A stretch of DNA of 8,805 nucleotides, taken from contig URQW01000107.1 in the NCBI GenBank assembly GCA_900550105.1, forward strand, positions 1 through 8,805, in the 5' to 3' direction. Under the pieces are notes generated by a model. That model ran no database searches. It worked only from the letters and a program-made list of their open reading frames with translations, and was not told where the DNA came from. This document shows positions 5,821 to 8,805 of the stretch, one piece after another. Made by a program: the position numbers and the translations under genes. Source of the stretch: an uncultured Pelosinus sp. Lineage in GTDB: Bacteria; Bacillota; Negativicutes; UMGS1260. Within the stretch, counting starts at the first letter, position 1. Each line of letters starts with the position of its first letter.

Positions 5821-8532
5821 GTGATTATTGTGAAAAAATTTACTGGTATTGGAGCATCACCAGGAATTGCGATTGGCAAGATTACGTATCTCCACAATGA
5901 GAGCCTGTCCTATTCCCGTGAGCCGCAAGGGACGGTAGAGGAAGAACAAACTCGTTTTGTTTCCATGCAAAAAGCGGGGGTTAGTGAGTTAAAGCTACTA
6001 GAACAAAAAACAGAAACAACCATGGGGGCGGAGGCCGCTCAAGTTTTTGCCGCCCATGCCCTTATGTTAGAAGATCCTATGTTTGAGTCTGCTATTAAAG
6101 ATAAAATTAATTCTGGCCTATCGGCAGAGGCTGCTGTGGAAGACGCCGGAGCCGAAATTGCCGCTATGTTTCAGGCCTTAGAAGACGAATATATGCGAGA
6201 AAGAGCGGCTGATATTAAAGATATTTCCAAGCGTCTGATCCGTTTGCTTCAGGGAAGGCCAGCGGCGGAGAATCTTTCCGGTATTATTGTAGCCGAAGAT
6301 TTGTTGCCATCTGATACGGCTATGCTTGATTTGTCGACAGTACAGGGGTTTATTACTGCTTTGGGCGGCAGAACATCGCATAGCTCCATTTTAGCCAGAG
6401 CAGCGGGGATTCCTGCTGTAGTGGGAGTGGGACAGCATCTTGCTGAACTTACTGAAAACGATCAGGTCATTTTAGATGGTTCAGCGGGGCTAGTTGTTTT
6501 ACTGCCTGATGAAGCAACTTGCGAAGAATATAAGGAAAAAATTGCAGCAGACGAGCGCGAAAGAGAAAGATTAGCGGCTCTGCGAACTTTACCTGCGGTT
6601 ACGACGGATGGGATTCGTTTAGAAGTAGCTGCTAATATTGGCTCGCCTGAAGACATGAAAAAAGTTCTTGACGCTGGTACTGATGGAATAGGGCTGTTCC
6701 GTACAGAGTTTTTGTTTTTAAAACGCGAATCGCTTCCCTCAGAAGATGAACAAGTAGAAGCCTATCGCCAAGTCTTGGCAGCTATGCCTGAGAAAAAAAT
6801 TATTATTCGTACCCTTGATGCTGGCGGTGATAAAGAATTACCTTACTTAGAAAGCAGTGAAGAGGCAAATCCGGCGCTTGGTTTGCGAGCCATTCGGCTT
6901 TGCTTGTCACGACGAGATATTTTCAAGACACAATTGCGGGCTCTACTTCGCGCTAGTACGGCAGGAAATCTCCATATTATGTTTCCCATGATTGCCACAG
7001 TAGAGGAATTAGAAGCGGCAAAAGCTTTATTAGCAGAAGCAAAGCAAGAACTGACTTTGGCGAAAGCTCCTTTCAAAAAAGATATTCCTGTAGGAATTAT
7101 GATTGAAGTGCCGGCAGCAGCTGTGAACGCGGGCTTGCTAGCGCCAGAAGTAGATTTCTTTAGCATTGGTACGAATGATCTTGTGCAGTATACTTTGGCG
7201 GCGGATCGTATGAATGATAAGGTTTCTTATTTAGGTGACTATTTCCAGCCAGCCGTGATTCGACTCATTCGGGCGGTAACTGATGCCGCCAGGGAATGTG
7301 GAAAATGGGTTGGAATGTGTGGCGAAATGGCTGGTGATCCTTTAGCTACGCCGTTGTTAGTTGGTTTAGGCGTGACCGAGCTTTCGATGGCGGCGCAATC
7401 TGTACCAGCTGTAAAACAGAGAATTCGCAACATGAGTCTTTTAGCGGCCAGAGAGTGGGCGGCCTGTGCTGCGACTTTTAAACGTTGTGGTGAAGTGCGA
7501 GAGTATTTGGAAAAGCTTTCTGAACGTCTTACTCAGGAAATGGATGTTAAGGTGCTTGATCAAAAGAAACCGCTGCGGAAAATTGCTATTATGACAAGTG
7601 GTGGCGACTGTCCTGGCATGAATGCGGCAATTCGTGCGGCAGTTCGTGTAGCGCTCAAACAAGATATGGAAGTATGGGGTATTAAAAATGGCTATTTGGG
7701 AATGACGGCGAATGAGTTTATTCCACTTGATTCGCGGTCAGTAGGCGACATTATCCAAAAAGGCGGGACTTTCTTAGGTACAGCTCGGTCAGAAGAATTC
7801 AGAACTTCGGCAGGACGTCAGCGGGCTTTTGATAATATGAAACGCCGTGGGATTGAGGGGCTGCTTGTTCTCGGTGGCGATGGTTCACTTACAGGAGCTT
7901 CGCTTTTAGGCGATCTCGGCATGAATATTGTAGGGTTGCCAGCGACGATTGATAATGATATTTATGGCACGGACTATACAATCGGTTTTGATACAGCTGT
8001 GAATACGGCAGTAGACGCGATTAATAAGCTAAGAGATACTGCTTCATCGCATGGCCGTGTTATGGTGATCGAAGTAATGGGCCGCCATTGTGGTGCGATT
8101 GCTGTTACTGCGGGCCTTGCTGGTGGTGCCGAAAGTATTTTAGTACCAGAGGCCTCTTTTGATCTTGATCAAATTTGCAAGCAACTCGTTGCGTCCAAAA
8201 ATGCTGGCAAACAGTATAGTATTGTCGTAGTTGCTGAAGGGGTAGGCAGTGCTATTCCGATTGGCGAGCGAATTGCGAGTCAAACTGGTCTTGATACGCG
8301 TGTATCTGTTCTGGGGCATATACAACGAGGTGGTGCGCCGAGTGTATTTGACCGTATGTTGGCGAGTGAATTGGCTGAAAGAGCTGTTCTTGGCCTCGCT
8401 GCAGGGGTTTCACAAGTTATGTATGGCATTCAAGCTGGTAAAATTGTTCCGATTGAACTTCATGAAGTGGTAAGCCGTAAAAAACGCTTTGATGGCAACC
8501 TAAGCATTCTTGGTGATACATTGTCTAAATAA
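5821..8532 (+). CDS. ptsI-pfkA: PTS enzyme I fused to ATP-type 6-phosphofructokinase
   Basis: One uninterrupted frame of 903 residues holds two complete enzymes. Residues about 6-565 are enzyme I, which moves phosphate from PEP to HPr. Visible are an HPr-binding helical region, the phosphohistidine loop GGRTSH (His187), and a PEP-binding barrel with Arg294, Arg330, Glu429, Asn452-Asp453 (GTND) and Cys500 (CGEMAGD). After a linker of about 15-20 residues, residues about 587-903 form a phosphofructokinase of normal length. Its motifs are GGD (594-596), GGDGS with Asp687, TIDND with Asp711 and Asp713, MGR (753-755) and GHIQRGG with His833 and Arg836. GGDGS rather than GGDDS, and Ala rather than Lys before TIDND, argue for ATP over pyrophosphate. 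Arg605 and Arg609 match the E. coli effector-site arginines. Both halves should act in the cytoplasm. No HPr gene is in the window. The start is moderately certain; domain calls are very secure. Confidence 0.95.
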   Translation: MIIVKKFTGIGASPGIAIGKITYLHNESLSYSREPQGTVEEEQTRFVSMQKAGVSELKLLEQKTETTMGAEAAQVFAAHALMLEDPMFESAIKDKINSGLSAEAAVEDAGAEIAAMFQALEDEYMRERAADIKDISKRLIRLLQGRPAAENLSGIIVAEDLLPSDTAMLDLSTVQGFITALGGRTSHSSILARAAGIPAVVGVGQHLAELTENDQVILDGSAGLVVLLPDEATCEEYKEKIAADERERERLAALRTLPAVTTDGIRLEVAANIGSPEDMKKVLDAGTDGIGLFRTEFLFLKRESLPSEDEQVEAYRQVLAAMPEKKIIIRTLDAGGDKELPYLESSEEANPALGLRAIRLCLSRRDIFKTQLRALLRASTAGNLHIMFPMIATVEELEAAKALLAEAKQELTLAKAPFKKDIPVGIMIEVPAAAVNAGLLAPEVDFFSIGTNDLVQYTLAADRMNDKVSYLGDYFQPAVIRLIRAVTDAARECGKWVGMCGEMAGDPLATPLLVGLGVTELSMAAQSVPAVKQRIRNMSLLAAREWAACAATFKRCGEVREYLEKLSERLTQEMDVKVLDQKKPLRKIAIMTSGGDCPGMNAAIRAAVRVALKQDMEVWGIKNGYLGMTANEFIPLDSRSVGDIIQKGGTFLGTARSEEFRTSAGRQRAFDNMKRRGIEGLLVLGGDGSLTGASLLGDLGMNIVGLPATIDNDIYGTDYTIGFDTAVNTAVDAINKLRDTASSHGRVMVIEVMGRHCGAIAVTAGLAGGAESILVPEASFDLDQICKQLVASKNAGKQYSIVVVAEGVGSAIPIGERIASQTGLDTRVSVLGHIQRGGAPSVFDRMLASELAERAVLGLAAGVSQVMYGIQAGKIVPIELHEVVSRKKRFDGNLSILGDTLSK

Positions 8533-8607
8533 AGGGTATATGTTCGAATCAGCAGTAACTTGTTTGGGTGATCTACCGAAGTGAGCATATGGCTTTGCAA
8601 AGTATAG

Positions 8608-8642
8608 TGTCGCTGCTTGCTGAATGGCTGCAAGCAGCGATA
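8608..8642 (+). terminator. Probable hairpin terminator after the fusion gene
   Basis: A perfect 11-base stem (8610-8620 with 8630-8640, CGCTGCTTGC arm) is extendable by a G-T and a T-A pair to 8608-8642, with a 9-base loop. It lies about 76 bases after the stop. The following bases are T-rich (ACTTGTTCTTTT) but not a clean T run, so efficiency is uncertain. It separates the fusion gene from the promoter downstream. Confidence 0.6.
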
Positions 8643-8697
8643 ACTTGTTCTTTTGATGGTAGTTTCGTGAAAATGTAAAAATGAAGTATAAAAAGTG

Positions 8698-8727
8698 TTG
8701 ACAAAAGTAAAAGCAGTATGCTATTAT
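8698..8727 (+). promoter_or_regulatory. Strong sigma-A-type promoter with extended -10 and A/T-rich upstream element
   Basis: A perfect TTGACA (8698-8703) is followed after 18 bases by TATTAT (8722-8727, five of six), with a TG dinucleotide at 8719-8720 forming an extended -10. The 28 bases before the -35 box (8669-8696) are A/T-rich, like an UP element. Transcription would start near 8733-8735 and run rightward out of the window. This is the best promoter in the window and has no gene after it within the window. Confidence 0.8.
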
Positions 8728-8733
8728 TAACAA

Positions 8734-8805
8734 GTCGCCGATGGGCGGCACGAAAACAGAAAAGAATCATCGCTTCTGAAAACGAAGGCGAAACGGTTTC
8801 GAAAA
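8734..8805 (+). other. Non-coding leader downstream of the strong promoter
   Basis: No start codon with a ribosome binding site opens a convincing gene here. The first bases form a small GC hairpin (GCCG at 8737-8740 with CGGC at 8746-8749). A second possible hairpin pairs CGCTTC (8771-8776) with GAAGGCG (8784-8790, one bulge), and a GAAA/TTTC pairing lies at 8790-8800. Together with the promoter upstream, this resembles the leader of an rRNA or tRNA operon, and TCTGAAAACGAA (8775-8786) is loosely like the boxA-type antitermination leaders of Firmicutes rRNA operons. The RNA itself would lie beyond the edge, so this is inference. The preceding stretch 8533-8607 shows no gene or clear signal. 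Confidence 0.4.

Noticed and set aside
6178..7662. Several minus-strand open frames of 64-107 residues inside the fusion gene
   Set aside because: They lie entirely opposite a highly conserved coding region and show no motifs; they are shadows of the real frame.
8500..8770. Minus-strand open frames of 65-83 residues in the region after the fusion gene
   Set aside because: They lack a clear ribosome binding site, overlap the promoter and hairpin region, resemble no family I know, and are rich in residues typical of chance frames.
1..8805. CRISPR arrays, insertion sequences, tRNA genes, phage or toxin-antitoxin genes
   Set aside because: No repeated spacer structure, transposase motifs, terminal inverted repeats or tRNA-like cloverleaf was seen; gene density and style look like ordinary chromosome.

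Overview
The window reads like a low-to-medium GC Gram-positive-lineage bacterium (Firmicutes sensu lato). Evidence is strong GGAGG-type ribosome binding sites, GTG starts, a PepF-type peptidase, a radical SAM protein of the B12-binding/DUF4080 type usual in anaerobes, and a PTS enzyme I. A spore-forming or Negativicutes-like anaerobe would fit, but this is inference from gene content and no marker gene is present to prove it.

Layout. (1) Bases 1-157 hold the 3' end of a plus-strand gene I do not recognise. It is closed by a textbook hairpin terminator (165-196) that also separates it from the convergent gene. (2) On the minus strand, an N-acetylmuramoyl-L-alanine amidase (2111-2896) lies 93 bases upstream of oligoendopeptidase F (218-2017). 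The amidase has no visible signal peptide. (3) Divergently, on the plus strand, two radical SAM genes (2977-4728 and 4725-5687) overlap by four bases and look translationally coupled. (4) After a 133-base gap comes the main feature of the window: one uninterrupted frame (5821-8532) encoding a complete PTS enzyme I fused to a complete ATP-type 6-phosphofructokinase. (5) The last 273 bases have no convincing gene. They hold a probable hairpin terminator and then a strong promoter (TTGACA, extended -10) with an A/T-rich upstream element. Its transcript would begin inside the window and run off the right edge, a layout typical of a stable-RNA operon leader.

Functional links. The fusion joins the PEP-consuming first step of the phosphotransferase system to the fructose-6-phosphate kinase step of glycolysis, so PEP use for sugar uptake and commitment of carbon to glycolysis are held at a fixed 1:1 ratio in one polypeptide. 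All key catalytic residues of both halves appear intact. The radical SAM pair has no assigned substrate. The amidase and peptidase are a plausible short transcription unit but are otherwise ordinary.

Two forward genes are best started downstream of the longest open frame (4725 instead of a TTG at 4704; 5821 instead of an ATG at 5809), and a third is shifted by one codon (ATG at 2977 instead of TTG at 2974). All three choices rest on ribosome binding site spacing.
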